From Bacteroidales bacterium UBA4243 (GTDB lineage: Bacteria; Bacteroidota; Bacteroidia; Bacteroidales; F082), in contig DGXB01000027.1 of the NCBI GenBank assembly GCA_002396205.1, positions 1 through 26,279 of the forward strand: a stretch of 26,279 bases of DNA, written 5' to 3'. A program made the translations under genes and the position numbers. Below are positions 15,961 to 23,173 of the stretch, piece by piece. Position 1 is the first letter of the stretch. Each line of letters starts with the position of its first letter. Under the pieces are notes generated by a model. That model saw only the letters and a list, made by a program, of their open reading frames with translations, had not been told where the DNA came from and searched no databases.

Positions 15961-16376
15961 GACTTTTGCGATTTTGAGGGGAACAACAAAAGGATGCCAA
16001 TGATGATCAGTGCGATGGGCCAAATTGTCTGCCAATTGAATTCGGGGACGAAGCGGTGCAGCAATCCTATCGCGCCCACACCGATGAGAATCAGGCCGGC
16101 CACAAGGCTGCCCTTGCTGCCAGGGTTGGATGGGTTGGTTTCGGTAAGGTCGGCAACATTTTGCCCGTCATTTTCAATCTGGACGCGGCTCGCGGCTGGC
16201 ATCACGGCCCAAAGGACGAGATAGACCCAAAAGCCCGCGCTCGCAAAGAGGAACAAAAGTGCGAAAAGCACCCTCACCAACGATACGTCGAGGCCAAAAT
16301 AGCTGGCTAATCCTGCACACACGCCTCCAATCACCTTGTGTTGCGTGTCTCTTTCAAGTTTCTTGTTGTTTTCCAT
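15957..16376 (-). CDS. PspC-domain membrane protein with LiaF-like C-terminal segment
   Basis: A 139-residue protein. Residues 8-65 are a PspC domain (KVIGGVCAGLASYFGLDVSLVR followed by two close hydrophobic segments ending VLWAVMP). After a polar linker (66-88), residues 89-133 form a second hydrophobic pair (LVAGLILIGVGAIGLL and WPIALIIIGILLLF) like the membrane part of LiaF. PspC domains report envelope stress; in Bacteroidota they occur in small operons with membrane partners. It overlaps the downstream 74-aa gene by 4 bases. No PspA or PspF gene is nearby. Confidence 0.88.
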   Translation of the reverse strand: MENNKKLERDTQHKVIGGVCAGLASYFGLDVSLVRVLFALLFLFASAGFWVYLVLWAVMPAASRVQIENDGQNVADLTETNPSNPGSKGSLVAGLILIGVGAIGLLHRFVPEFNWQTIWPIALIIIGILLLFPSKSQKS

Positions 16377-16410
16377 GGTCTTTGTGTGTTATTAAGGTTA
16401 ACGTCCACTC

Positions 16411-16451
16411 CTATACAAAAATAATGCCGCACCTTTTGAGTGCGGCATTAT
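16411..16451 (-). terminator. Rho-independent terminator of the T9SS cargo gene
   Basis: ATAATGCCGCAC (16421-16432) and GTGCGGCATTAT (16440-16451) form a perfect 12-bp stem with a 7-nt loop. On the minus strand it is followed at once by TTTTTG. It lies 20 bp after the stop of the gene at 16472 and separates it from the PspC operon. Confidence 0.85.
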
Positions 16452-16471
16452 TGTCAGTTTTTCAGAGACAA

Positions 16472-17224
16472 TCACTTCTTCACAATGAACTTTTCGGTCT
16501 TCACGGCCTGTCCGTTGACGAAGAGGTTGCAGAAATAAATGCCTTCCGCAAGGTCGGCAACCGAAATCGCCATGTGGTTTTGCATGGTGTTCACCTGCTG
16601 GCCCATCACTTTCTGGCCCATCAAGTTGTAGACCTCAACCGAAGCGTTGGCTCCGGCAGCGATGCTGTAGTCGAAGTTGACCGTCGACGTGGCAGGGTTC
16701 GGGTAGGCGTTGCCAAAGCTGTAGGCAACCTGCTCGTCGATGCCCTCGGCATTGTAGGCAAACCAAATCTGGACGCAAACCTTGTCATCCTCCTGGCCAA
16801 AGGGGTAGGCGTAATACTTCACGACGGAGGTGCCGACGATGAAGTTGTTCGGGTCGCCCGACATTTCGGGGTCGATCTGATGATGGAACGAGAGGTCGTG
16901 CTCACCGCTCAATGCGCCGGCATTCAGGGTCACAGGCCTCGGGCTGATGAACACTTCGGGAGTGTAGCAGCTGCCCCAGCAGAAATAGTTGGCCGTGCCT
17001 TCAACGATGTCGACTTCCTCCTTTTGGACCATCACTTCGATGGCTTCGCCGGTGAGGTTACGGAGCTGCATGTCTTGTTGCAGCTCGCCCCATTCGAGGA
17101 TGTTGGTGCAAATGATCCTCTCTCCGTTGGCGAGCGCTTGGCCATTGAGTTCGAATTGCAGCGATTGCGCTGAAACCCAGCCCATCATGGCCGTAAAAAC
17201 CAAAGTAAAAATAGATTTTTTCAT
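16472..17224 (-). CDS. Secreted protein with T9SS C-terminal sorting domain
   Basis: A 250-residue protein. Signal peptide at 1-19 (MKKSIFTLVFTAMMGWVSAQ), a unique middle region of about 150 residues, and a T9SS type A sorting domain at about 170-250: AYPNPATSTVNFDYS, then VEVYNLMGQKV and a final GIYFCNLFVNGQ...KFIVKK. The middle has YFCWGSCYTPEVF, two cysteines near each other, but I do not recognise its family; similar stand-alone proteins of this form are common in T9SS bacteria. The start at 17224 is chosen from two adjacent ATGs because it gives the cleanest signal peptide. A weak -7 box (CAATTTTG, one mismatch) lies at 17275-17268. Confidence 0.8.
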   Translation of the reverse strand: MKKSIFTLVFTAMMGWVSAQSLQFELNGQALANGERIICTNILEWGELQQDMQLRNLTGEAIEVMVQKEEVDIVEGTANYFCWGSCYTPEVFISPRPVTLNAGALSGEHDLSFHHQIDPEMSGDPNNFIVGTSVVKYYAYPFGQEDDKVCVQIWFAYNAEGIDEQVAYSFGNAYPNPATSTVNFDYSIAAGANASVEVYNLMGQKVMGQQVNTMQNHMAISVADLAEGIYFCNLFVNGQAVKTEKFIVKK

Positions 17225-17328
17225 CATAGAAACTGTTTTAAATGATACATATTCGATTTTCAACTTGCAAAATTGCGAAACTTTTCCCAATCCCGCAACA
17301 AAAATATTGCCATTTTTTGAAAAATGCC

Positions 17329-17336
17329 TACTTTTG
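17329..17336 (+). promoter_or_regulatory. -7 box of the Omp28-like gene
   Basis: TACTTTTG matches TAnnTTTG exactly, with ATTG at 17306-17309 as a partial -33 element 19 bp upstream. The ATG follows at 17368. Confidence 0.55.
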
Positions 17337-17367
17337 TCCTTGAAAACACTATTGATTCGTTGCCGCC

Positions 17368-18342
17368 ATGAAAGTTTTTCGCCGATTTGGGCTTGTCGTG
17401 TCGATGTTTTTGGGGCTGAATGTCAGCGCACAAAGCCATCGAGTGATGTTGGTCGAAAGCTTCACCAACGCGGGTTGTATGCCGTGCGCCCAGCAAAATC
17501 CGGCTTTTGACTCCCTTATTGAAACCAACATCGACCGTTTGGCGGTCATCAAATACCACACCCGTTGGCCTTTGGCGACCGACCCCATGTATCTGTCCAA
17601 TGCAGCCGACATTGATGCCAGAACGGAATTCTACAATGTTGCCACCGTGCCCACCGCCATCCTCGACGGAAACCGCTTTTTTTCAGCCCCTTCGGGAATC
17701 AATCAAAACATTATCAACCAATTGCTGAACATTCCTCCACACTTTGAAATACAAATCGAATCCGGAGTCCATCCGGTCGACAATAAGATTACTGTTCGTG
17801 TCGAAGGCAAAGCTCTGTCATCGCTCGGTGGCGATTTACGATTGTTTGTCGCTCTTGTGGAAAGAGAGACCCGTTTCGATGCGCCTCCTGGCACGAATGG
17901 CGAGACCCATTTTCATCATGTACTGAAGGAGTTCCTTACCGATGCCACGGGCCTCAACCTCGGCGATGTAGGGATCGACAGCTATTTCAACTACACTTTC
18001 GATTCGCAATCGACTGACAATCAAGGTATCGAGAACCTATCAGCCATAGCATGGATTCAGAACTACAACACGCATGAAGTCTATCAAGCGTGCAAACACA
18101 ACCTTGTATCGGCCTCCGTCAATGAATCCATGAAAAACGGCATTCAAGTGTATCCCAACCCTACCGATGGCATTGTCAACATCATGACGGGCGGACGCAA
18201 GGTTACCTTATATAATATGTTGGGGCAATGCGTTTTTGAAAGCAAAGGTGAAGACTTCGTCAGCCTTGACTTAAAACCCTTTGGTTCTGGTATTTACGCC
18301 ATAAAAACACAAGGGCAAACTCATAGAATTGTCGTAAAATAA
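17368..18342 (+). CDS. Omp28-like thioredoxin-fold protein with T9SS sorting domain
   Basis: A 324-residue exported protein. Signal peptide to about residue 21 (LGLNVSAQ). Residues 25-130 have a thioredoxin-like fold: RVMLVESFTNAGCMPC with C37 and C40 as CxxC, and NVATVPTAILDG with the cis-Pro. A beta-rich middle follows (about 125-250, including HFHHVLKEFL), as in Omp28-related outer-membrane proteins. The end (about 258-324) is a T9SS sorting domain: VYPNPTDGIVNI, KVTLYNMLGQCVFES, GIYAIKTQGQTHRIVVK. It is therefore likely placed on the cell surface. The gene is divergent from the other T9SS cargo gene and ends 5 bp before birA. Confidence 0.85.
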   Translation: MKVFRRFGLVVSMFLGLNVSAQSHRVMLVESFTNAGCMPCAQQNPAFDSLIETNIDRLAVIKYHTRWPLATDPMYLSNAADIDARTEFYNVATVPTAILDGNRFFSAPSGINQNIINQLLNIPPHFEIQIESGVHPVDNKITVRVEGKALSSLGGDLRLFVALVERETRFDAPPGTNGETHFHHVLKEFLTDATGLNLGDVGIDSYFNYTFDSQSTDNQGIENLSAIAWIQNYNTHEVYQACKHNLVSASVNESMKNGIQVYPNPTDGIVNIMTGGRKVTLYNMLGQCVFESKGEDFVSLDLKPFGSGIYAIKTQGQTHRIVVK

Positions 18343-18347
18343 GCATT

Positions 18348-19082
18348 ATGTCGCTCGTTTTTTCTCATCTGCAAACCATCGACTCAACCAACGCCTATCT
18401 GCAACGAATGCAGCCGGAAGCCGACATCCGCAACCTTGTGGTCAGCACCGACGAACAAACCGCTGGCAAAGGCATGGGGAGCAACGGCTGGGAAAGTGAG
18501 GCTCGCAAGAACCTCACTTTCTCATTGGCTTTGGACATGAGTTTTATGCCTGCCGAACGGCAGTTCCTTCTGTCGGAGGCGGTGCCATTGGGCATCGTCA
18601 AGGTATTGGATAGTTTTTTGTCCGTTGAAAAGCTCTTCATCAAGTGGCCTAACGACATCTATTACGATGGCCACAAACTTGCCGGCATCCTTATCAACAG
18701 CACAATAAAGGCGAACATGATGAACACTTCCATCATTGGCATCGGTCTGAATGTCAACCAATTGAATTTCCATGATTGGCCTACGCATCCCATTTCGCTG
18801 AAGCAGATTACGGGAAAGGATTACGAATTGCAGCCGCTGTTGGAACAAATCGCGGAAAGCATCGTAGCCGAAGTGGAAAGGCTCAAAAAAAACAGTCCCG
18901 CCATCGAGCAGGACTATTTGTCGAGATTGTTCCGTTACCGCACTTGGGCTGATTACTGGGTTGGCGAAAAGACCTTGCGGCTGTTGATGACTGGCATCGA
19001 CCCGTTTGGACGATTACTGCTTGTCGACGAAACAAACAAACCGTATTGCTTTGACATCAAGGAAATTAAGTTCGTTTTGTAA
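18348..19082 (+). CDS. birA: Biotin-[acetyl-CoA-carboxylase] ligase (no DNA-binding domain)
   Basis: A 244-residue enzyme that attaches biotin to carrier proteins such as acetyl-CoA carboxylase via biotinyl-AMP. It has DSTN (12-15), the adenylate-binding loop AGKGMGSNGWES (39-50), which replaces the classical GRGRRGRxW, then KWPNDIYYDGHKLAGILI and IIGIGLNVN. A C-terminal SH3-like part follows (about 195-244). The N-terminal helix-turn-helix of group II BirA is absent, so this is a group I enzyme with no repressor role. The 5-bp gap to the upstream gene suggests read-through from it, which is an odd pairing of function. Confidence 0.93.
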   Translation: MSLVFSHLQTIDSTNAYLQRMQPEADIRNLVVSTDEQTAGKGMGSNGWESEARKNLTFSLALDMSFMPAERQFLLSEAVPLGIVKVLDSFLSVEKLFIKWPNDIYYDGHKLAGILINSTIKANMMNTSIIGIGLNVNQLNFHDWPTHPISLKQITGKDYELQPLLEQIAESIVAEVERLKKNSPAIEQDYLSRLFRYRTWADYWVGEKTLRLLMTGIDPFGRLLLVDETNKPYCFDIKEIKFVL

Positions 19083-19143
19083 GAAACAAATCTTAGCAAA
19101 TCGAAAACAAATTCTTTTGTCAGAATTGTTTCAGATTTGTTTC
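19083..19143. terminator. Long AT-rich hairpin between convergent birA and pyrE
   Basis: GAAACAAATCT (19083-19093) and AGATTTGTTTC (19133-19143) are perfect 11-bp inverted arms. An inner pair, ACAAATTCT with AGAATTGT, adds a second stem with one bulge. The element fills the whole gap between the two stops and could act as a terminator on both strands, although it lacks a long U-tract. Confidence 0.55.
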
Positions 19144-19150
19144 CTATAAC

Positions 19151-19798
19151 TCAACTCCACTTATCGCTCCAGGCCTGTTGGTCCTTGCGCCATTCCTTCA
19201 ACGATTCCACGTCTTCCTCAGTGACATATTTTTCCTCTACCGCCTTGTAAATCAGCGTTTCGTAGTTCGACAAGGTGTAGAGGCAGCAGTTCTTATCCTC
19301 GAAGTTACGCTTGGCGAGTTCCATCTGGTAGGTGAAGATGGCCACCATGCCCTTGACGATGGCACCGGCTTCGCGCAAGGCATCCACTGCCATCAGGCTC
19401 GACTTGCCCGTGGAGACCAAATCCTCAATGACCACCACCGATTGCCCCGCATTGATGACGCCTTCAATCTGGTTTTGCATCCCATGCGACTTCTTCTCGG
19501 AGCGCACATACACGAAAGGTAGTCCCAGTTCCTGGGCCACCAACGCGCCTTGGGCGATGCCACCCGTGGCCACGCCCGCAATCACGTCGGGCTTGCCGAA
19601 GTTTTGCATGATGGTCTCCACAAACTGCTGGCGGATATAGGTGCGCACGGCAGGATAGGAAAGCGTCACGCGGTTGTCGCAATAAATGGGGCTTTTCAGT
19701 CCCGACGCCCAAGTGAACGGGGCTTTCGGACTGAGTTTCACGGCCTTGATTTGCAACAGGTGCTGGGCCAATGTCAATGCTGAATCGTCGTATTTCAT
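19151..19798 (-). CDS. pyrE: Orotate phosphoribosyltransferase
   Basis: A 215-residue enzyme joining orotate and PRPP to form OMP in pyrimidine synthesis. It has the substrate loop SPIYCDNRVTLSYP (about 37-50), DVIAGVATGGIAQGALVA, the flexible loop VRSEKKSHGMQNQIEG, and the PRPP motif VVVIEDLVSTGKSS. The start at 19798 gives the family-typical N-terminus (LAQHLLQIKAVKLSP); an in-frame ATG 12 codons upstream would lie in the promoter region. A -7 box at 19851-19844 drives it. The promoter overlaps that of the NUDIX gene on the other strand. Confidence 0.95.
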   Translation of the reverse strand: MKYDDSALTLAQHLLQIKAVKLSPKAPFTWASGLKSPIYCDNRVTLSYPAVRTYIRQQFVETIMQNFGKPDVIAGVATGGIAQGALVAQELGLPFVYVRSEKKSHGMQNQIEGVINAGQSVVVIEDLVSTGKSSLMAVDALREAGAIVKGMVAIFTYQMELAKRNFEDKNCCLYTLSNYETLIYKAVEEKYVTEEDVESLKEWRKDQQAWSDKWS

Positions 19799-19806
19799 AA
19801 AAGTTG

Positions 19807-19814
19807 TATATTTG
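19807..19814 (+). promoter_or_regulatory. -7 box of the NUDIX gene
   Basis: TATATTTG matches TAnnTTTG exactly, 32 nt before the ATG at 19847. It lies just upstream of the pyrE start codon, inside the pyrE leader. Confidence 0.55.
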
Positions 19815-19843
19815 TCGCCTAAATTGAAATTCAAAATCGGCTA

Positions 19844-19851
19844 CAAATGTA
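19844..19851 (-). promoter_or_regulatory. -7 box of pyrE, overlapping the NUDIX start codon
   Basis: Minus strand TACATTTG matches TAnnTTTG exactly and lies 45 nt upstream of the pyrE ATG. The box covers the NUDIX ATG (19847-19849), so the two promoters face each other and their first about 20-30 transcribed bases overlap. Confidence 0.55.
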
Positions 19852-20473
19852 CAAGATTTTTCATGAAAAAAAGGCATTGATTTTCCCAAAAATTGACGGC
19901 AACACCTTAAACCTCGACGCAATCGCCCAAGAATCTGACAGATACGACGCTGAACTTTTGTGCGATTTTTTGCCCGAATGGCTCAATGAACGCGATGCGG
20001 GCGACACATTCATCCACGAAGTGAGCCAAAATGCCGTGGCGTTGGCCCTCAAAGAGACCTTCAAGATGGCTCCAGCGGCAGGTGGCATCGTCGGAAAAGA
20101 CGGCAAATTTGTCGGCATCATGCGCAAAGGCATCCCCGACCTGCCCAAGGGACATATAGAAAAAGGCGAGACACCCGAGCAAGCCGCCCTGCGCGAGGTA
20201 GAGGAAGAAACGGGAATCGGCAAATTGAAGATTGTCAAGGAATTGCCTTCCACTTGGCACTGTTATTTCGAAAATGACGAATGGAAACTGAAACGCACCT
20301 ATTGGTATCTGATGCATACCGACGAAGCCATCCAGCCCAAGCCACAAACCGAAGAAGGCATCACGGAAATAAAACTCATTGGAAACGAAGAACTTGAAAC
20401 TTTTTTGAGAGAAACTTTCCGTTCCATCAGCGAAATTTTGGGAGGAGAATTACGCCAAATCATAACAAAGTAA
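19847..20473 (+). CDS. NUDIX hydrolase
   Basis: A 208-residue enzyme. The NUDIX box GHIEKGETPEQAALREVEEETGI spans 102-124 and matches GX5EX7REUXEEXGU in full, so the metal-binding glutamates are present. A strand before it (AAGGIVGKDGKFVGIMR) and WHCYFEN...KRTYWYLM after it complete the fold. The first about 75 residues are an extension not part of the core fold and contain no motif I recognise. The substrate is unknown; the short form and lack of partner domains do not help. Its start codon lies inside the pyrE promoter on the other strand. Confidence 0.9.
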   Translation: MYKIFHEKKALIFPKIDGNTLNLDAIAQESDRYDAELLCDFLPEWLNERDAGDTFIHEVSQNAVALALKETFKMAPAAGGIVGKDGKFVGIMRKGIPDLPKGHIEKGETPEQAALREVEEETGIGKLKIVKELPSTWHCYFENDEWKLKRTYWYLMHTDEAIQPKPQTEEGITEIKLIGNEELETFLRETFRSISEILGGELRQIITK

Positions 20474-20481
20474 TACTTTTG
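20474..20481 (+). promoter_or_regulatory. -7 box of coaD
   Basis: TACTTTTG matches TAnnTTTG exactly and begins at the base after the NUDIX stop codon. It would give coaD a leader of about 160 nt that includes the palindromic repeat at 20505-20607. Confidence 0.45.
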
Positions 20482-20504
20482 CAGGCTGAATTGGACAATC
20501 CTCT

Positions 20505-20607
20505 GACGCGCCTCGCGTCACTGCGAGGTACGAAGCAGTCCAGCAAACGTATGGATTAACTCCGTTGAATCTTCGATTTGCTTCGTCGTTCCTCCTCGCA
20601 ATGACGC
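20505..20607. repeat. Palindromic dispersed-type repeat in the coaD leader
   Basis: The left end GCGTCACTGCGAGG (20515-20528) is matched by the reverse complement of the right end, GCGTCATTGCGAGG (20594-20607), with one mismatch; both continue into ACGAAGC-like sequence. A smaller GACGCG-CCT-CGCGTC hairpin sits at 20505-20519. GTCATTGCGAGG...GAAGCAATC is a known form of intergenic repeat found in many unrelated bacteria. The right arm happens to be open in the coaD frame, which lengthens that frame artificially. Confidence 0.7.
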
Positions 20608-20648
20608 ATAGCGACGACAAGGCACTCCACAAAGAAAAAGCATACCTA

Positions 20649-21122
20649 ATGAAAAAAATAGCCGTATTCCCCGGTTCCTTCGACCCCATCACCTTGGGGC
20701 ACCGCAGCATCGTTTTGAGGGCACTGCCCATCTTCGACGAGATCTATGTCGCCGTCGGCATCAACATGGAAAAGCGTTCCACTTTCGACCTTCAAGACCG
20801 CATCAAGTGGTGCGAGGCCGTCTTCAAAGACTACCCACAAGTGAAAGTGGAAAGCTACGAAGGCCTCACCGCTGACTTCTGCAAGAAAGTGGGCGCCCGC
20901 ACCATCATCCGTGGCCTGCGTTGCGGCAGCGACTTCGAGTACGAAAACATGATTGGCCATGCCAACAAGCGCCTCCATCCCGAGTTGGAGACCATTTTCC
21001 TCCTTACTGAGAGCGAGCTGGTGGGCGTGTCGTCGAGTGTCGTCCGCGACATTTACAAGAACGGCGGCGACACTTCCAAGTTTTTACCTTTGGAAGTGAA
21101 ACTCGGGACGAACGTAAAGTAG
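20649..21122 (+). CDS. coaD: Phosphopantetheine adenylyltransferase
   Basis: A 157-residue enzyme that transfers AMP from ATP to 4'-phosphopantetheine, the fourth step of coenzyme A synthesis. It shows KKIAVFPGSFDPITLGHRSIV, where TLGH is the (T/H)xGH nucleotidyl-transfer motif, then RTIIRGLRCGSDFEYE and the ATP-binding VSSSVVRDIYKNGGD. The length is normal. The start at 20649 matches the family N-terminus; in-frame codons further upstream come from the palindromic repeat. The stop TAG is followed directly by TAA TAA. Confidence 0.96.
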   Translation: MKKIAVFPGSFDPITLGHRSIVLRALPIFDEIYVAVGINMEKRSTFDLQDRIKWCEAVFKDYPQVKVESYEGLTADFCKKVGARTIIRGLRCGSDFEYENMIGHANKRLHPELETIFLLTESELVGVSSSVVRDIYKNGGDTSKFLPLEVKLGTNVK

Positions 21123-21226
21123 TAATAAATTCATCTGGTAGGCCCAGTTGCGGGCGGCTTTGAGTCGTTTGTTGACGAGGCTGGTCTCGGATTTGTCCTT
21201 TGTGAGGATGTTCACTGTGAACTTCC
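21123..21226 (-). other. Short gap with coding-like composition, no gene called
   Basis: Between the coaD stop and the fucosidase stop. The minus strand is open here in another frame and would read a basic, helix-like run (for example NKRLKAARNWAYQMN). It has no start of its own and no family I recognise, so it may be a gene remnant or chance. Confidence 0.25.
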
Positions 21227-22957
21227 TTATGAGGAAGAGGTCATCTTGAACACCCAAGCCGCAGTGCTGTGCAAGTCGCTGTATTTTAGTCCGCTGGTGT
21301 CGATGAAGAGCTGGCCGTCCTTGTGTTTCCATGGCAAATCCTTCACTGTGCCCAACAATCTCACTTTCATATTCGGAGCGGGTTCGTCAATGTTTAGAAC
21401 GAGTTGGTCTTCAGGATAATCCAACGCGATGGCATAAAGGGCGTTTTTGCCTTGCGTGTAGCAAACCGTAGGTTGTTCGGAGGTGTAGGTGGCCTTCAGG
21501 CCCATGGCAGGCAGCATCGCACCTTGCTGGAAGTTGGTCATCACCTGTTTTTCCATCGTTTTCGACGACCACAACAGGTGGATGGTGGCTTCGAGGTCGT
21601 CTTCCTCGTAGAAAACCTCGATTCTATGTTGGCCTTGGGCGAGTTTCATTTTCCCGGTTTTGCCCTTTTGCGTGTCGATGACTTCTTTGTCGTCGATGAC
21701 GAGTCGGGCTTGGTCATCGGTTTGGATTTCAAAAGTATAGGTGTCGGCTGGGCAGTGGAACACACCTTGCCAATGCGCTTGGAAGTGGTCGCAGCTGATG
21801 GCGGGATCGGGCGCGTTGCGCTTCCAGTCGAAGTCGATTTGTTGGTCGCTACGCGCCACTTTGACGGGCTTCATTTCGTAGAATTTCTTGTAAGGCCGTG
21901 TGCCGTAAATGGCCTCGCCGTTGATGTCGAGCCAACGACCGAGGTCGAGCAGGCGTTCTTGTTGCAGAAGCGGGATTTTACCGTCGGCGGCGGGGCCCAC
22001 GTTGAGCGTCATGCCGCCGCCAGCTGCCACGAGGACGCAGAAATGGCGGATGAGTTCGTCGGAAGTCATATAATTCTCCAAAGGCTCGTTGCGGTTGAGG
22101 CCAAACGAGCGCCCCAAGCCGCGACATTCGGCCCACGGGCGGTCGGTGAGGGTGATGCCTGCACTGTATTCAGGTGTGCGGAAGCCGTGTTGTTGTCCTT
22201 CGCCCCAGCGGTCGTTGACGATGGCGTCTTTGCCCACCGTGTTATAGTACCACGAAATCAACTCCGTGGCGTGCCATTGCTCGGCCGTGTTGCGCCATTC
22301 GCCATCGGTGAAGAGGATGGTCGGTTTGTATTTGGTTATCAACTCCTTGAATTGCGGAATCATGTGCGTGTCGACGTAGGTGCCGATGTTCTCGTCGGGG
22401 TCGACATACCAGCGGTGGATGTCGCTTTTCCATTCGGGCAGCGAGTAATAGAAGCCCATTTTGAGGCCTTTTTTGCGCACGGCTTCGGTCAGTTCGCCGC
22501 AAATGTCGCGCTTCGGTCCAAGCTCGACGGAGTTCCAGCCTGGCGCATATTGGCTCGGCCAGAGGCAGAAGCCGTCGTGGTGCTTCGAGACCAAAAGCAC
22601 ATATTTCGCCCCCGATTTCTTGAAGAGTTCTGCCCACTCGTCGGGGTTCCAAAGCTCGGCTTTCCACATCGGCGCAAAGTCCTCATACTGAAAGTCTTTG
22701 CCGTAGATGCGCTCTTGGAAGGCGCGGCGGTCGTCGTTGGTCATCAGGCCGCGATAGTACCACTCGGCATAGCCTTCGAGACTGGCGTAGGCGGGCACGG
22801 AATACACGCCCCAATGGATGAAAATGCCCAGTTTGGCGTCGGCGAACCATTGCGGATAGCCGCGCTCGTTAATGGATTCCCAAGTGGGCTGGACTTGGGC
22901 GGAGAGGGTTTTGCAGAGTAAAACCAAAATCGTGATAATTAGTGTGTTATATTTCAT
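21227..22957 (-). CDS. Secreted GH29 alpha-L-fucosidase with inserted PA14 domain
   Basis: A 576-residue glycosidase removing alpha-L-fucose from glycans. Signal peptide at 1-20 (MKYNTLIITILVLLCKTLSA). The GH29 barrel spans about 25-360, with FIHWGVYSVPAY, KYVLLVSKHHDGF (118-130) and the nucleophile D218 in ILFTDGEW. A PA14-like domain lies at about 388-465: HFQAHWQGVFHCP, YTFEIQTDDQARLVIDD, ATIHLLWSS. The usual GH29 C-terminal beta domain follows (about 485-576, ALYAIALDYPEDQLVLNI ... AAWVFKM), so PA14 sits between the two standard parts. The start at 22957 gives the signal peptide; an in-frame ATG 20 codons upstream would bury it. A tiny upstream ORF overlaps the start by 11 nt. Confidence 0.92.
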   Translation of the reverse strand: MKYNTLIITILVLLCKTLSAQVQPTWESINERGYPQWFADAKLGIFIHWGVYSVPAYASLEGYAEWYYRGLMTNDDRRAFQERIYGKDFQYEDFAPMWKAELWNPDEWAELFKKSGAKYVLLVSKHHDGFCLWPSQYAPGWNSVELGPKRDICGELTEAVRKKGLKMGFYYSLPEWKSDIHRWYVDPDENIGTYVDTHMIPQFKELITKYKPTILFTDGEWRNTAEQWHATELISWYYNTVGKDAIVNDRWGEGQQHGFRTPEYSAGITLTDRPWAECRGLGRSFGLNRNEPLENYMTSDELIRHFCVLVAAGGGMTLNVGPAADGKIPLLQQERLLDLGRWLDINGEAIYGTRPYKKFYEMKPVKVARSDQQIDFDWKRNAPDPAISCDHFQAHWQGVFHCPADTYTFEIQTDDQARLVIDDKEVIDTQKGKTGKMKLAQGQHRIEVFYEEDDLEATIHLLWSSKTMEKQVMTNFQQGAMLPAMGLKATYTSEQPTVCYTQGKNALYAIALDYPEDQLVLNIDEPAPNMKVRLLGTVKDLPWKHKDGQLFIDTSGLKYSDLHSTAAWVFKMTSSS

Positions 22958-23105
22958 ATTGGTAGTTTGTAAAATGCAATTCTGCTTCTTCAGACGAAAT
23001 AGTTCTACCTTCTTCAATGTCTTTCAAAGAAAGTCTAATTTGCTCTTTCAATTCTTCAACTGTCCAACAGCAAGGAGGTTGTATTTCGTTTTTCTTTGCT
23101 TTCAT
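22947..23105 (-). CDS. 52-residue antitoxin-like peptide overlapping the fucosidase start
   Basis: The frame reads MKAKKNEIQPPCCWTVEEL, then LKEQIRLSLKDIEEGRTISS and ends EEAELHFTNYQYEI. The segment S-x-x-D-I-x-x-G-R-x-x-S-x-E-E-A resembles the C-terminal toxin-binding helix of RelB/ParD-type or similar small antitoxins (compare DIEAGRxxTxEEV). No toxin gene is beside it. Codons are AT-richer (ATT, AGA, TTG) than in the fucosidase. A perfect -7 box ends 8 nt before the ATG, so the transcript would be nearly leaderless. The last 11 nt overlap the fucosidase start. It may be a real orphan antitoxin-like gene or a remnant; family assignment is weak. Confidence 0.5.
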   Translation of the reverse strand: MKAKKNEIQPPCCWTVEELKEQIRLSLKDIEEGRTISSEEAELHFTNYQYEI

Positions 23106-23112
23106 AATTGGG

Positions 23113-23120
23113 CAAAAGTA
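23113..23120 (-). promoter_or_regulatory. -7 box upstream of the 52-aa peptide and fucosidase
   Basis: Minus strand TACTTTTG matches TAnnTTTG exactly. It ends 7 nt before the ATG at 23105, so transcription would begin close to that ATG and the fucosidase would have a leader of about 150 nt. Confidence 0.5.
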
Positions 23121-23161
23121 GTACATTTTTCAATTTATGATGAATTTGTGTGGAATTTTTC

Positions 23162-23169
23162 TAATTTTG
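23162..23169 (+). promoter_or_regulatory. -7 box abutting the GH13 start codon
   Basis: TAATTTTG matches TAnnTTTG exactly and ends only 4 nt before the ATG at 23174, so the mRNA would be leaderless or nearly so. Confidence 0.5.
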
Positions 23170-23173
23170 CGGT

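Noticed and set aside
20565..20648. N-terminal extension of CoaD
   Set aside because: The extra 28 codons come from the palindromic repeat; the family N-terminus begins at 20649.
21404..22921. A 505-codon open frame on the + strand, antisense to the fucosidase
   Set aside because: Low-complexity V/A/G/F-rich translation with no motifs, produced by codon bias of the true gene on the other strand.
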